Assembly (NCBI GenBank): GCA_036924835.1
Contig: JBAGRR010000001.1
Span: 930,001-994,000, forward strand
DNA length: 64,000 bases
Origin: Nitrobacteraceae bacterium AZCC 1564
GTDB lineage: Bacteria; Pseudomonadota; Alphaproteobacteria; Rhizobiales; Xanthobacteraceae
Reading direction: 5' to 3'
The position numbers and the translations under genes are program-made. Positions within the stretch are counted from its first letter, which is position 1, and every line of letters begins with the position of its first letter. The notes under the pieces are model-generated. The model saw only the letters and a program-made list of their open reading frames with translations. It was not told the DNA's origin and did no database searches. Below, piece by piece: positions 16,103 through 25,026 of this stretch.

Positions 16103-18118
16103 TTAAGCCTTTTGGATCCAAAACTGATACATCCCGATAAAGATTTCGGGATTCTCCGTCTCGAACACATGCCAATTGTCGAGATTGACTGCAGCCGTGT
16201 CTTCCGGAAAACGCTTCAGATAACGTCTTCGGTGCGGAGTCTCAAATCCCAAAAATTTGAAGCCAGCTTCCGTCAGGAAAGCAGCTATGTGCGGGATCGA
16301 AAACTGGTGCTCCTGAACGTGAAAGAGCAAATCCCTGCATTCGCTGGCGCTGAAGAAATCGCTAAACTCCGTAATGTTTTTGAACTTGGGGTCTTGTTGC
16401 AAACCCGCGACCTGAGCCCGCAATCTTCTGACCTCCGCGACGGAATAATCTCGCCCCTCACTGGTCAGAAAATCGCGGGCGAGGTTAATGTTCTTCCGTG
16501 CAATCGCGCTATAGAGCCCGATGTGCATCAGGCCGCCGGGCCGCAGTAAGCTTGCCAGATTTCTCCATCCCTCGAGCGGATCTCCGAGGTGGTGAAGCAC
16601 ACCCGATGAATCGATAACATCGAACATCGTATTCGGCTTAAATGCCAGAATATCCGCTTGCCCATAACGGATGTTTTTTAACCCCAGTTCCTGGGTTTTT
16701 CTGACTGCATAGCTAAGGCTACTCAAGCTCAGATCGATCGCAAGAACGTCAGCGTTCCTGAATTGCTGTGCGCGGTGAATCGCGTGCATGCCCGTTCCAC
16801 ACCCCGCAATCAGAACACTGATCGGACGATCGCCAATGGCCTGATATGCGACGCCCGGCAAGTGCGCGCGCAGGTATTGATCGATCGGCATTGCTTCCTT
16901 ATCCGCTGGAATCCTTGTCCAGCGCGGATAAGGGTTTTCCTCGTACTGGTCCCTCACCTTCTCCGAAACGATATCTTCAACTGCAGTCAGCTTTTCGATC
17001 TGCCCTCGAATTCCCTGCTCTTCGACCCATTCCGAAATTTGCTGCTTGATAACGGACTGAAGGTCATCGGGCCAAGCCGCTTGCAAAAGGCGGTCTGCGC
17101 CCGAGAGGGAATGGAGAGGCATGTAGCTTGCGAGAGCAGCTATTTGAATTGGCGCGACAACTTTGTCGGCGTCCAATGCATCAACGATCGCGTCGCGAAG
17201 ATTCACAATCTGGGATTCTTCACGATCACTGACGTCGAACACATATTCATTGATGTAGCACTGTTGAGCGATAGCAGCACTTAACGGCAGCCACTCATCA
17301 AAAGCTTCTAGTTTTCCGTTGGAAACTTCGTCCAAAAGTGCGGCGCGGGTCTTCGTCAAAACCCGTTCGAGCGCAATATTGGTAACCGGACATGCGACCA
17401 AAAGGGCTTGCAACAATCCGTCAACCGCAATTGACGCAAGTTCATCAGTGTTGAACAGATCATTCAGGTGAGAAGGCGTCGATGTCAGCGAGCGCTCAAG
17501 GCTTCGCCCGAATGCGGGCATCCGGACAAGAAGCGCACACACGACTCCGGAAACATCCCTTGGCCGGCACCAGGATTCGATGAGTGCGCGGGATAGAAGC
17601 TGGACCATGTTGCGGTCAAACTTGATGCTCGAGGGATCCAGAGGTCGCAGCACCATCACAAAAGTGGACTTCAAAGCTGGCGTTACGCCCAGTTGCAATC
17701 CTTGCACGACGATTTTCAGAGCTTCGGTCACGTGTCCCTGCAGCAACAACAATGCAGCGAGATTGTTGTGCGCGCCGGGATAGTCAGGCTGCAACTCCAA
17801 TGCTTTCCGGTTGTGGCGAATGGATTCTTGATCATGCCCACAATCAGCCAGCACACACGCTAAATTATAGTGCAATTCCGCGTTACGCTTGTCCGACGCA
17901 ACAGCCTTCTTGAGCAGATCAATGCCATCGGCACTGTGGCCTGACTGATGAGCCAGAATACCGAGGCATCCGAGTGCGCCGGGGTGCCGAGAATTAGCGG
18001 CCAACACCTGTCGATAACCTGCTTCGGCATCTCTCAGTTGCCCGGCCCGGTGATACGCAAAGGCCTGCGCAAACAGTGCATCTTCGAATTGCTTTGATTG
18101 CAGTTTTTTACTGTTCAT
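16103..18118 (-). CDS. TPR protein fused to a SAM-dependent methyltransferase
   Basis: A 671-residue cytosolic protein. The first 170 residues or so are tetratricopeptide repeats (AFAYHRAGQLRDAEAGYRQV, AELHYNLACVLADCGHDQES). A middle region of about 200 residues has no recognised domain. From about residue 420 there is a class I methyltransferase with the SAM loop VLIAGCGTGMHAIH, the acidic residue after strand 2 (VLAIDLS) and FDVIDSSGVLHHLGDP. Such TPR-methyltransferases are seen in rhizobia, with unknown acceptors. The TPRs suggest a protein partner or protein substrate. No operon partner is close. Confidence 0.85.
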   Translation of the reverse strand: MNSKKLQSKQFEDALFAQAFAYHRAGQLRDAEAGYRQVLAANSRHPGALGCLGILAHQSGHSADGIDLLKKAVASDKRNAELHYNLACVLADCGHDQESIRHNRKALELQPDYPGAHNNLAALLLLQGHVTEALKIVVQGLQLGVTPALKSTFVMVLRPLDPSSIKFDRNMVQLLSRALIESWCRPRDVSGVVCALLVRMPAFGRSLERSLTSTPSHLNDLFNTDELASIAVDGLLQALLVACPVTNIALERVLTKTRAALLDEVSNGKLEAFDEWLPLSAAIAQQCYINEYVFDVSDREESQIVNLRDAIVDALDADKVVAPIQIAALASYMPLHSLSGADRLLQAAWPDDLQSVIKQQISEWVEEQGIRGQIEKLTAVEDIVSEKVRDQYEENPYPRWTRIPADKEAMPIDQYLRAHLPGVAYQAIGDRPISVLIAGCGTGMHAIHRAQQFRNADVLAIDLSLSSLSYAVRKTQELGLKNIRYGQADILAFKPNTMFDVIDSSGVLHHLGDPLEGWRNLASLLRPGGLMHIGLYSAIARKNINLARDFLTSEGRDYSVAEVRRLRAQVAGLQQDPKFKNITEFSDFFSASECRDLLFHVQEHQFSIPHIAAFLTEAGFKFLGFETPHRRRYLKRFPEDTAAVNLDNWHVFETENPEIFIGMYQFWIQKA

Positions 18119-18313
18119 GAGTTCTTCATTATTTTCCGACCATTCGAGCGATGGGTTCGCAATGTCACAGCATTACCGGAGCGAAGTGCATTGATCCGCG
18201 CGCTGAAGGCTGGACACTATCTACTGCACAATCTCGTGATTAAATAGACCTTGCTAGGCGACCCCATTCTACTTAAAAGCGGCTGTTTCCTCTTGGATCA
18301 AGGGAGAAACATC

Positions 18314-18619
18314 TTGGGTGAACTTACCACGTGGCTTTCAAGCCAACATCCCGGTCTTCATACCTACCGGGCCTTTCGCAACAAAACCCTCCAGCTTTCA
18401 GCGACGGACACTGAACACCGCGCGCTCTATGCCCTGCTCGCTGCGATGGCCGGTCGATATATCGAATCCTTCGATGAAGAGCCGCTTCCTGTCGAAACAG
18501 CCGATCGCGCTTACAAAAACCTTCTCAAGATCGTCTCGGAAGCGGAAGGATCAACCTCGGCCCCTGCGTCACAGCAGATTCAGGTCCTAAATCGGGTGGC
18601 GTCGACCGAACTCATTTGA
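18314..18619 (+). CDS. Small conserved-looking hypothetical protein
   Basis: The frame is open from an ATG at 18251. However, a TTG at 18314 has an AGGGAGA ribosome-binding site six bases upstream (18301-18307), so a 101-residue product starting GELTTWLSSQH is preferred. It is mostly helical and acidic near the C-terminus (ESFDEEPLPVETADRAYKN), with no membrane segment or known motif. It faces the DUF1537 kinase convergently. I do not recognise a family. The ribosome-binding site and amino-acid composition suggest a real gene. Confidence 0.55.
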   Translation: MGELTTWLSSQHPGLHTYRAFRNKTLQLSATDTEHRALYALLAAMAGRYIESFDEEPLPVETADRAYKNLLKIVSEAEGSTSAPASQQIQVLNRVASTELI

Positions 18620-18730
18620 TCCCGGCACTACCCGCTTGAGAGCGCGGAAGTAAATTCGCTGCGCGGCGCTCAGCGTACTCGCGGGTTTATTGAGGCTGCG
18701 ATATTGACGCCGCAAGATGCGGCCCATCAT
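18587..18730 (-). CDS. Possible 47-residue basic protein coupled to the kinase gene
   Basis: ATG at 18730 overlaps the kinase stop codon in an ATGA, with GGAGAGGA about nine bases upstream. The product starts MMGRILRRQYRSLNKPAS, is rich in Arg/Lys and ends at 18587, where it overlaps the 3' end of the convergent small gene by 33 bases. Coupling and ribosome-binding site argue for it. The short length and overlap argue against it. Confidence 0.3.
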   Translation of the reverse strand: MMGRILRRQYRSLNKPASTLSAAQRIYFRALKRVVPGSNEFGRRHPI

Positions 18731-19839
18731 GTCCCGGTCCTCTCCGGAACAAGATGATTGTCGCGGAACAGATCGCGCCACAGATTTGCGGTACCGAACG
18801 ATCCTGATTTGGAAATAACTTCGACGCCCGACCAGCGCCCGCCTTGTATCACCGATCGCGGCAGACCAGGCATGATCTGGCCCGTCAACTTCAACGATCG
18901 TGCGCCAAGGCAGATGCAAAGTGCCTTGAGCGTTTCCCCACCGGCAACAATAAGTGTGCCCGGCGGTTGGAGCCGAGAGGTCATGGCCGCGAGTTCTCGC
19001 GCAATGCGCCGGGCAGCATCAGTCCTGGAAAGTCCGGAGGACAGGCCAAACTGCACCATGGCAACGCCATCCGTTGCTAAACGCTGCTCGACATCGCGTG
19101 CGTTGTCCGGCGCCCCTTCGCTAAGCGTGATCGCCTGCGGTCCGCATGCTGCAAGCTGCGCTGCTGTTGCGGGCTGATCAGAGCCAAACAATCCAAGCAC
19201 AGATGGCCGCAGCCTTGATGAGGCACTCACTTCATTGCCGCGTGCGAGCGCACGCGCGAGGCCAGCGCTTCCAACCCATAGCACAGAGCCTGTCGCGCGG
19301 CGCCCCATCGCAACCACGCGGTCCATGTCATCATCGCTGTCGGCATCGAAGACGCTGACGCCTAGCGGCAACTCGCTCGAGAGCCGTCCTTGACGCGCTT
19401 CAATTCCTTCCGCCGCGAGTTGCGTTAGAATGTTGCCGCCGACGGGCGACCAACTGCCGTTCTGTGTCCGCGCAAACTGCTGACTTCCGCGCGTTCGCCG
19501 GCCCTGATACGCAAACGCCGGCGCAACGATGCAGGATGACCACCTGCCCGATCGCAGGCAGGCCGCGAGTTCAGCGGCCCACTCTCCGCGCATCAAGCTG
19601 TCGACTTTCTTGAAAGCAATGGTCGCACCGTACAGCGCGGGCACCATCCGCTCCATGATTGGCAGCACCTCGGCCCTGCCAAGTTCGCGCGTACCGCTAT
19701 CGAGGACCAAGCTTCCCGAGTGGGTTGGCTGCAGGGTCTCTGTCAAGGAGACCTCCAACGGACCGCATAATCCGACGAATTCGACCGCGGTGTCGAGCGC
19801 ACCGGTCAGATCGTCAGCGAGGAGCCGAAGCAGCGCCAT
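18727..19839 (-). CDS. Four-carbon acid sugar kinase family protein (DUF1537)
   Basis: Kinases of this family (OtnK, DtnK, PdxA2-linked types) phosphorylate four-carbon sugar acids such as erythronate or threonate. The 370-residue protein starts with LLADDLTGALDTAVEF, the N-terminal family signature with the substrate-binding DD. It has KKVDSLMRGEWAAEL and a C-terminal nucleotide-binding region with LIVAGGETLKALC. Family members are usually 400-430 residues, so this is a short version. No PdxA2, aldolase or dehydrogenase partner lies beside it, so the substrate is undetermined. Confidence 0.87.
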   Translation of the reverse strand: MALLRLLADDLTGALDTAVEFVGLCGPLEVSLTETLQPTHSGSLVLDSGTRELGRAEVLPIMERMVPALYGATIAFKKVDSLMRGEWAAELAACLRSGRWSSCIVAPAFAYQGRRTRGSQQFARTQNGSWSPVGGNILTQLAAEGIEARQGRLSSELPLGVSVFDADSDDDMDRVVAMGRRATGSVLWVGSAGLARALARGNEVSASSRLRPSVLGLFGSDQPATAAQLAACGPQAITLSEGAPDNARDVEQRLATDGVAMVQFGLSSGLSRTDAARRIARELAAMTSRLQPPGTLIVAGGETLKALCICLGARSLKLTGQIMPGLPRSVIQGGRWSGVEVISKSGSFGTANLWRDLFRDNHLVPERTGT

Positions 19840-19944
19840 CGGGTTTCTTTTCTAAAAGCAATGTCACGCAATCGTGGGTTTGCGCGGTCCTGGGATTTGC
19901 GTCAAGACTAACGCGATCATCTGCAAGAAACGTCAGGAACGCCC

Positions 19945-20913
19945 ATGAAAGCTTATGTCTATGGCACCAATGGCGCCGCCATCATCGATACGCCGAAGCC
20001 CGCCCCCAAGGGATCGCAGATCCTGGTCAAGGTCCACGCCTGCGGCATGAACCGCGCAGACCTCGGCATGATCAAGGGCCACGTGCACGGCTCAGCCGGT
20101 GGCGTGGGCACAGTCCTTGGTATGGAATGGGCCGGCGAGATTGTGGAGCTGGGACCGGAGGCAAAGGGCTGGAAAGTCGGCGACCGTGTCATGGGCTCCG
20201 GCGCCGGGGGGTATGCCGAATACACCGTAACAGATTACGGCCGCGGCCTTCCTATTCCATCGGGGATGAGCTTCGAACAAGCCGCATCGCTGACACTGGC
20301 ATTGACCACGATGCACAACGCCGTTGTCACCATCGGTGGACTTCAACCGGGCCAGAGCATCCTGATCCAGGGCGCCAGCTCAGGCGTCGGGCTGATGGCA
20401 CAGCAAATTGCCAAGCTAAAAGGTGCAAAACTCGTCATCGGTTCATCGACCGATGCAGCGAGACGGGCAAGGCTTAAAGAATGCGGAGCGGATCTGGCGA
20501 TCGATTCCAACGATCCGAAATGGGTCGATCAGGTGCTCGAAGCCACGGGTGGCGCCGGCGTCGACGTCATCATTGACCAGGTGTCAGGCAAGCTCGCCAA
20601 CCAAAATCTGGCCGCGACCAAGGTCCTCGGCCGTATCGTCAATGTCGGCCGCCTCGGCGGTACACACGGCGACTTCGACTTCGATCTCCACGCCGCACGG
20701 CGCATCAGTTACATTGGCGTGACATTCCGCACGCGCTCGCTCGAAGAGATCCGGGAAATCTTCAGCCAGGTCAGGCAGGATATCTGGTCGGCTGTCGAAA
20801 GTGGTCAGTTGAAGCTGCCGATCGACCGCGTGTTCCCGTTCGACGACATCGCACAAGCCGTCGACCATATGTCCGCCAACAAGCACTTCGGTAAGATTGT
20901 CCTTAAACTCTGA
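19945..20913 (+). CDS. MDR-family NAD(P)H:quinone oxidoreductase-like protein
   Basis: Zinc-independent medium-chain reductase of 322 residues. The N-terminal GroES-like domain has HACGMNRADLGMIKG and GMEWAGEIVELGPE. The Rossmann domain has the nucleotide loop IQGASSGVGLMAQQIAKLKG (about 142-161). The zinc ligands of alcohol dehydrogenases are absent, which places it with quinone oxidoreductases and enoyl reductases. It stands alone between the divergent DUF1537 kinase and the CDF transporter. The substrate is unknown. Confidence 0.9.
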   Translation: MKAYVYGTNGAAIIDTPKPAPKGSQILVKVHACGMNRADLGMIKGHVHGSAGGVGTVLGMEWAGEIVELGPEAKGWKVGDRVMGSGAGGYAEYTVTDYGRGLPIPSGMSFEQAASLTLALTTMHNAVVTIGGLQPGQSILIQGASSGVGLMAQQIAKLKGAKLVIGSSTDAARRARLKECGADLAIDSNDPKWVDQVLEATGGAGVDVIIDQVSGKLANQNLAATKVLGRIVNVGRLGGTHGDFDFDLHAARRISYIGVTFRTRSLEEIREIFSQVRQDIWSAVESGQLKLPIDRVFPFDDIAQAVDHMSANKHFGKIVLKL

Positions 20914-21007
20914 AGCCTGCTGCGAATGAAACTCATTTCAACAAGCAACTAGCGTTGTTGACGCTCGCCGCAGGATCGTGACAAGTCCCCTTCAGCGAGA
21001 GGGGCCG

Positions 21008-22375
21008 ATGAGCGCAGTCAAACAACAAGTTGCAGCAATCTCGATCGCGGCCAGCGCCAGCATGGCCGCGGTCAAGCTCGTCGTCGGCGTCGCAATCGGC
21101 AGTATCGCGCTCATCTCCGAAGCATTGCACAGCTCGGTCGATCTTATCGCCACGATCATCACCTGGATCGTGGTCCGCATCTCAGACAAGCCCGCCGACG
21201 CCGAACATCACTACGGCCACGGCAAGATCGAGAGCCTATCAGCGCTGGGCGTCATCGCCATGCTCTACATCCTGGCTGGCGGCATCGTGGTCGAGGCGTT
21301 CGGGCGATTGCGTGAAGGCGCTCCTCCACCAACCCTCTCAGCACTGCCCTTCGTCGTTCTGGTCATCGACATCGCGGTGAACTTCTGGCGCGCGCATGCC
21401 CTGCATCGCACGGCGATGGATACAAAAAGCCAGGCCCTCGAAGCCGACGCTCTTCATTTCGCCTCGGACGTCCTGGGCTCGACCGCCGTGATCATCGGTC
21501 TCGGCCTTTCTGCGTTCGGCTATGAATGGGGCGATTCCGCTGCGGCGATCGCTGTTGCGATCCTCATCTCGCTGTTGGGATTGAGGCTCGGACGCTCAAC
21601 GATCGAAACCCTGCTCGACCGAGCCCCCGAGGGCGCAACTGAGGCCGCCGAGAACGCCATCCGGGCGATCCCTGGTGTCATCGATGTCGAGCGGCTGCGC
21701 GTTCGAATGGTTGGCGCCCGGCACTTTATTGACGCAACAGTGCAAGTGCCCCGCACCTACCCCATCGACCGCATCGACGCCATCAAGAACAAAGCCCAGG
21801 ACGCCGTCACTCTCGCACTCCACGATGCAGATTTGACGTTCACTGCGGTACCCGTTGCACGTGACAACGAGACTGTTCGCGAACGGATCATGGTAATCGC
21901 GCGTAATTCGGGCCTCGCCATCCACCACGTCACCGTACACGACCTTGTCGAGAAGTTAACGGTCGGCATTGACCTGGAAGTCGATAGCGACATGCCTCTT
22001 GATCGCGCCCACGGCATCGCACACGACCTCGAACATGCGATCCGCGAAGAATTCGGCTCGGACGTCGAGGTCGACACACATATCGAACCGCTGCAACCGG
22101 AACTGCCGGTCGGCACCGATGCCGGACCTGAACGGGTTGCTGCTATTCAGCAGACGCTTGCTCATCTCGCGGCTGAAGGTGGAGCCATACATGACGTGCA
22201 TAATGTGCGCGTCCGCAACACTGATGCGGGCGAAATCGTAAACTTTCACTGCCGTGCGACGCCATCAATGACTGTCATCGAAGTTCACGAACATGTCGAT
22301 GCAATCGAGCGTGGACTGCGCCGCGCCTATCCCTCGGTCAAGCGCGTCATTAGTCACGCCGAACCGGCTCACTAA
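21008..22375 (+). CDS. Cation diffusion facilitator family metal exporter
   Basis: Inner-membrane divalent cation/proton antiporter (zinc, cobalt, iron or manganese). The ATG at 21008 follows AGCGAGAGGGGCC and gives 455 residues. An upstream ATG at 20978 is possible. Helix 2 carries SEALHSSVDLIAT with the metal-binding His and Asp. The loop after it has HHYGHGKIESL, and helix 5 carries ALEADALHFASDVLGS, supplying further His/Asp ligands. The C-terminus holds a cytoplasmic dimerisation domain (about 215-290) followed by a second copy-like extension of about 150 residues. The chain is therefore longer than the usual 300-330 residues. The metal cannot be told for certain. Confidence 0.9.
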   Translation: MSAVKQQVAAISIAASASMAAVKLVVGVAIGSIALISEALHSSVDLIATIITWIVVRISDKPADAEHHYGHGKIESLSALGVIAMLYILAGGIVVEAFGRLREGAPPPTLSALPFVVLVIDIAVNFWRAHALHRTAMDTKSQALEADALHFASDVLGSTAVIIGLGLSAFGYEWGDSAAAIAVAILISLLGLRLGRSTIETLLDRAPEGATEAAENAIRAIPGVIDVERLRVRMVGARHFIDATVQVPRTYPIDRIDAIKNKAQDAVTLALHDADLTFTAVPVARDNETVRERIMVIARNSGLAIHHVTVHDLVEKLTVGIDLEVDSDMPLDRAHGIAHDLEHAIREEFGSDVEVDTHIEPLQPELPVGTDAGPERVAAIQQTLAHLAAEGGAIHDVHNVRVRNTDAGEIVNFHCRATPSMTVIEVHEHVDAIERGLRRAYPSVKRVISHAEPAH

Positions 22376-22596
22376 TTCCAAGCTTTCCCTTCCCATTGGG
22401 CGGTGCGTTCTCGTTTCGGACTCACTTTGCACGCACCAAATCGTCCAAATCTTCTTTGGATAAGATTTATTTCGCTTTAAGGATTCGTTGACTCTCGACA
22501 GCACCGAAAAAGTGGATTCAAATCGACCTATGATTCGAGAGGTCGGGGAAAACCTTTCGGGCGGGGTGGCAGACAGAAATTCGAGGGGCCGAAGGC

Positions 22597-25026
22597 ATGG
22601 CGCGCTCGCACGCAGCGACGACGTGTGTCCAATCCGATTCCATCAAGGGGATGGCACAATCGATTGCGAAACCGGCCTATCACCGGTGGCTCATGGCAGA
22701 GCCCGCGCTGCGACGTGCCGTTCCGATTCTCATCATCGCCTTCCTGATCACCATCTGCATTGGCGCCTTTGTTCAGGTGATGGACCAAAACAGACAGCAA
22801 CGCTTCGCGACGAAGCGCGAGCTGTCGGCATTGGCCGACCTGCTCACCGAACGCCTCGACCACGTAGTCTTCACCCGGCAGGAGCGGATTGCGCCGGCCG
22901 AGCGACTTCAGAATCTGTTGCCAAGTCTGCTGCCGCCGTGGGGTGTCGTCGCTGGCCGCCATTTCATCATTACCAATGCGGAGCAGCGCGTCGTGGCACG
23001 CATGTCCGCAGAAGGCTTTGCGGAAGATAGCGATCGTATCCGCGATATTCTGAACGCAACGCAGCTACTCACATTGCAAGGTGCGAATTCGGATGTGGTA
23101 GACGTGAATCTCCCTGATGGCGCCCCCGCCTCGGCGACACAGCGTGCCATCAAGTCCCTCCCCGGCTTTATCACAGTCATTCAGGAACCGGTCGAATCCC
23201 TGTGGCGCTCCGATGCCGCGCTTCAAATCACGCTATCGGCCACGACCGGCTTCGTGGTGCTTATTCTCGGCTTTGCGTTCCACTGGCAATCAACGCGCGC
23301 CCGCGAAGGAGATCTGATCAACGACGCCGTGCGCGCACGAATCGATACGGCCCTTAACCGGGGACGCTGCGGATTGTGGGATTGGGACCTGTCGCGCGGA
23401 CGCATCTTCTGGTCGCAGTCCATGTTCACACTGTTGGGACTTGAAAGCCGCAGCGACCTCCTGACGTTCGGCGAAGTCAACGCGCTGGTGAAATCCGACG
23501 ACATTGATCTGTTCGAAACCGCAAACCAGCTCATGTCCGGTCATATCGACCACATCGATCAGAGCTTCCGCATGCGTCACGCCAGCGGCCACTGGATCTG
23601 GTTGCGGGTTCGCTGTGAGTTGAGCCAGGGTCAGGGCGACAACGGCTGTCATCTGATCGGCATCGCTGTCGACATTACCGAACAAAAGAACCTTGCCGAA
23701 AAGACCATCGAGGCAGATCTGCGGCTGCGCGACGCCATCGAAACCGTCCCCGAGGCCTTTGTCCTGTGGGACGCCGAAAATCGGCTGGTGCTTTGCAACT
23801 CCCATTTCAAGCGCCTGCACAAGCTCCCGGACTCTGCGGTGAAACCGGGCACGCCTTTTGAAACGGTCGCCCAAGCGGGCGGCATGCCGTCAATGCGCTC
23901 CCGAGTGCCGAACTCGGTCGAACCCGGCGCGCGCACTTTCGAGGCACAACTCGAAGACGGGACTTGGCTGCACATCAGCGAGCGCCGCACCAAGAACGGC
24001 GGTTATGTTTCGGTTGGCACCGACATCACCCAAATCAAGCTCCACGAGCAGAAGCTGATTGAAAACGATCTTCGCCTCACGGCCAACGTGATCGATCTCA
24101 AACGCTCGCAGACTGAACTAGAACGACAGGCTCAGGAGCTCGCCGATCTGGCGCAGAAATATTCGGAAGAGAAAAATCGCGCCGAAGAAGCCAACCAGAC
24201 CAAGTCGAAATTCCTGGCCAATATGAGCCATGAATTGCGCACCCCACTCAACGCCATCATCGGCTTCTCGGAAGTGATGGGCAGCGGCATGTTTGGTGCA
24301 CTGGGCTCAGAAAAGTATCAGGAATACTGTCACGACATTCTAACCAGCGGAAACTACCTGCTTGAGGTCATCAACGACATTCTCGACATGTCGAAGATCG
24401 AAGCTGGTCGCATGAAGCTCGACTATGAGCAGCTCGATCTCGCACAAACCCTGACGGAATCGCTCCGCGTGGTGTCAGGGCGCGCTGAGAACAAGAAGCT
24501 TACCGTGACGGCGGATATTGAAGGCGCGATCCCAATTGTCGCTGACCGCCGGGCCATGAAGCAAATCGTCGTCAACCTGCTGTCCAACGCCGTCAAGTTC
24601 ACCCCGGACAATGGACGCGTGACGGTTCGCGGGCGCATGCGCGGAAAGTGCGTGATCCTAACCATTGCCGATTCCGGCATCGGCATCGCTCCGCAATCCC
24701 TGGCAAAACTTGGACGTCCGTTCGAGCAAGTCGAAAGCCAGCTCACCAAGAGTTACCATGGTTCCGGGTTAGGCTTGGCAATTGCTAAATCGCTCGCCAG
24801 CCTGCATGGGGGCTCGATGAAACTTCGTTCCAAACTCGGCAACGGAACGATTGTTTGCGTCAAATTTCCGTTGGCTGCCTTGAAGGAGGAGCCGCAAGTT
24901 ATTCAACTTGAGTCTATCAGCCCGCCGCTTCAACCAGCTTCAAGAAAACCTCGCGCACGGAAGTCTGCGTCTCTCGCACATGCGCCTCGAGTGCGGAAAA
25001 ATCCGGTGCATCACCAGCCCGCGTAA
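22597..25026 (+). CDS. PAS sensor histidine kinase, PleC-type
   Basis: Membrane kinase of 809 residues. One TM helix is near 43-62 and a second near 208-226, bounding a periplasmic sensor domain of about 145 residues. PAS-like segments follow at about 240-365 and 375-490, then a coiled coil, and a HisKA domain with SHELRTPLNAIIGF (H545). The HATPase domain has NLLSNAVKFT, DSGIGIA, the LGRPFEQVES stretch typical of PleC-like kinases, and GSGLGLAIAKS. PleC in Caulobacter controls DivK and the CtrA pathway; that role here is inferred. The last 110 bases run antisense into the 3' end of glnE, adding a basic tail of about 35 residues. A good site (GAGGGGCC) precedes the ATG. Confidence 0.85.
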   Translation: MARSHAATTCVQSDSIKGMAQSIAKPAYHRWLMAEPALRRAVPILIIAFLITICIGAFVQVMDQNRQQRFATKRELSALADLLTERLDHVVFTRQERIAPAERLQNLLPSLLPPWGVVAGRHFIITNAEQRVVARMSAEGFAEDSDRIRDILNATQLLTLQGANSDVVDVNLPDGAPASATQRAIKSLPGFITVIQEPVESLWRSDAALQITLSATTGFVVLILGFAFHWQSTRAREGDLINDAVRARIDTALNRGRCGLWDWDLSRGRIFWSQSMFTLLGLESRSDLLTFGEVNALVKSDDIDLFETANQLMSGHIDHIDQSFRMRHASGHWIWLRVRCELSQGQGDNGCHLIGIAVDITEQKNLAEKTIEADLRLRDAIETVPEAFVLWDAENRLVLCNSHFKRLHKLPDSAVKPGTPFETVAQAGGMPSMRSRVPNSVEPGARTFEAQLEDGTWLHISERRTKNGGYVSVGTDITQIKLHEQKLIENDLRLTANVIDLKRSQTELERQAQELADLAQKYSEEKNRAEEANQTKSKFLANMSHELRTPLNAIIGFSEVMGSGMFGALGSEKYQEYCHDILTSGNYLLEVINDILDMSKIEAGRMKLDYEQLDLAQTLTESLRVVSGRAENKKLTVTADIEGAIPIVADRRAMKQIVVNLLSNAVKFTPDNGRVTVRGRMRGKCVILTIADSGIGIAPQSLAKLGRPFEQVESQLTKSYHGSGLGLAIAKSLASLHGGSMKLRSKLGNGTIVCVKFPLAALKEEPQVIQLESISPPLQPASRKPRARKSASLAHAPRVRKNPVHHQPA

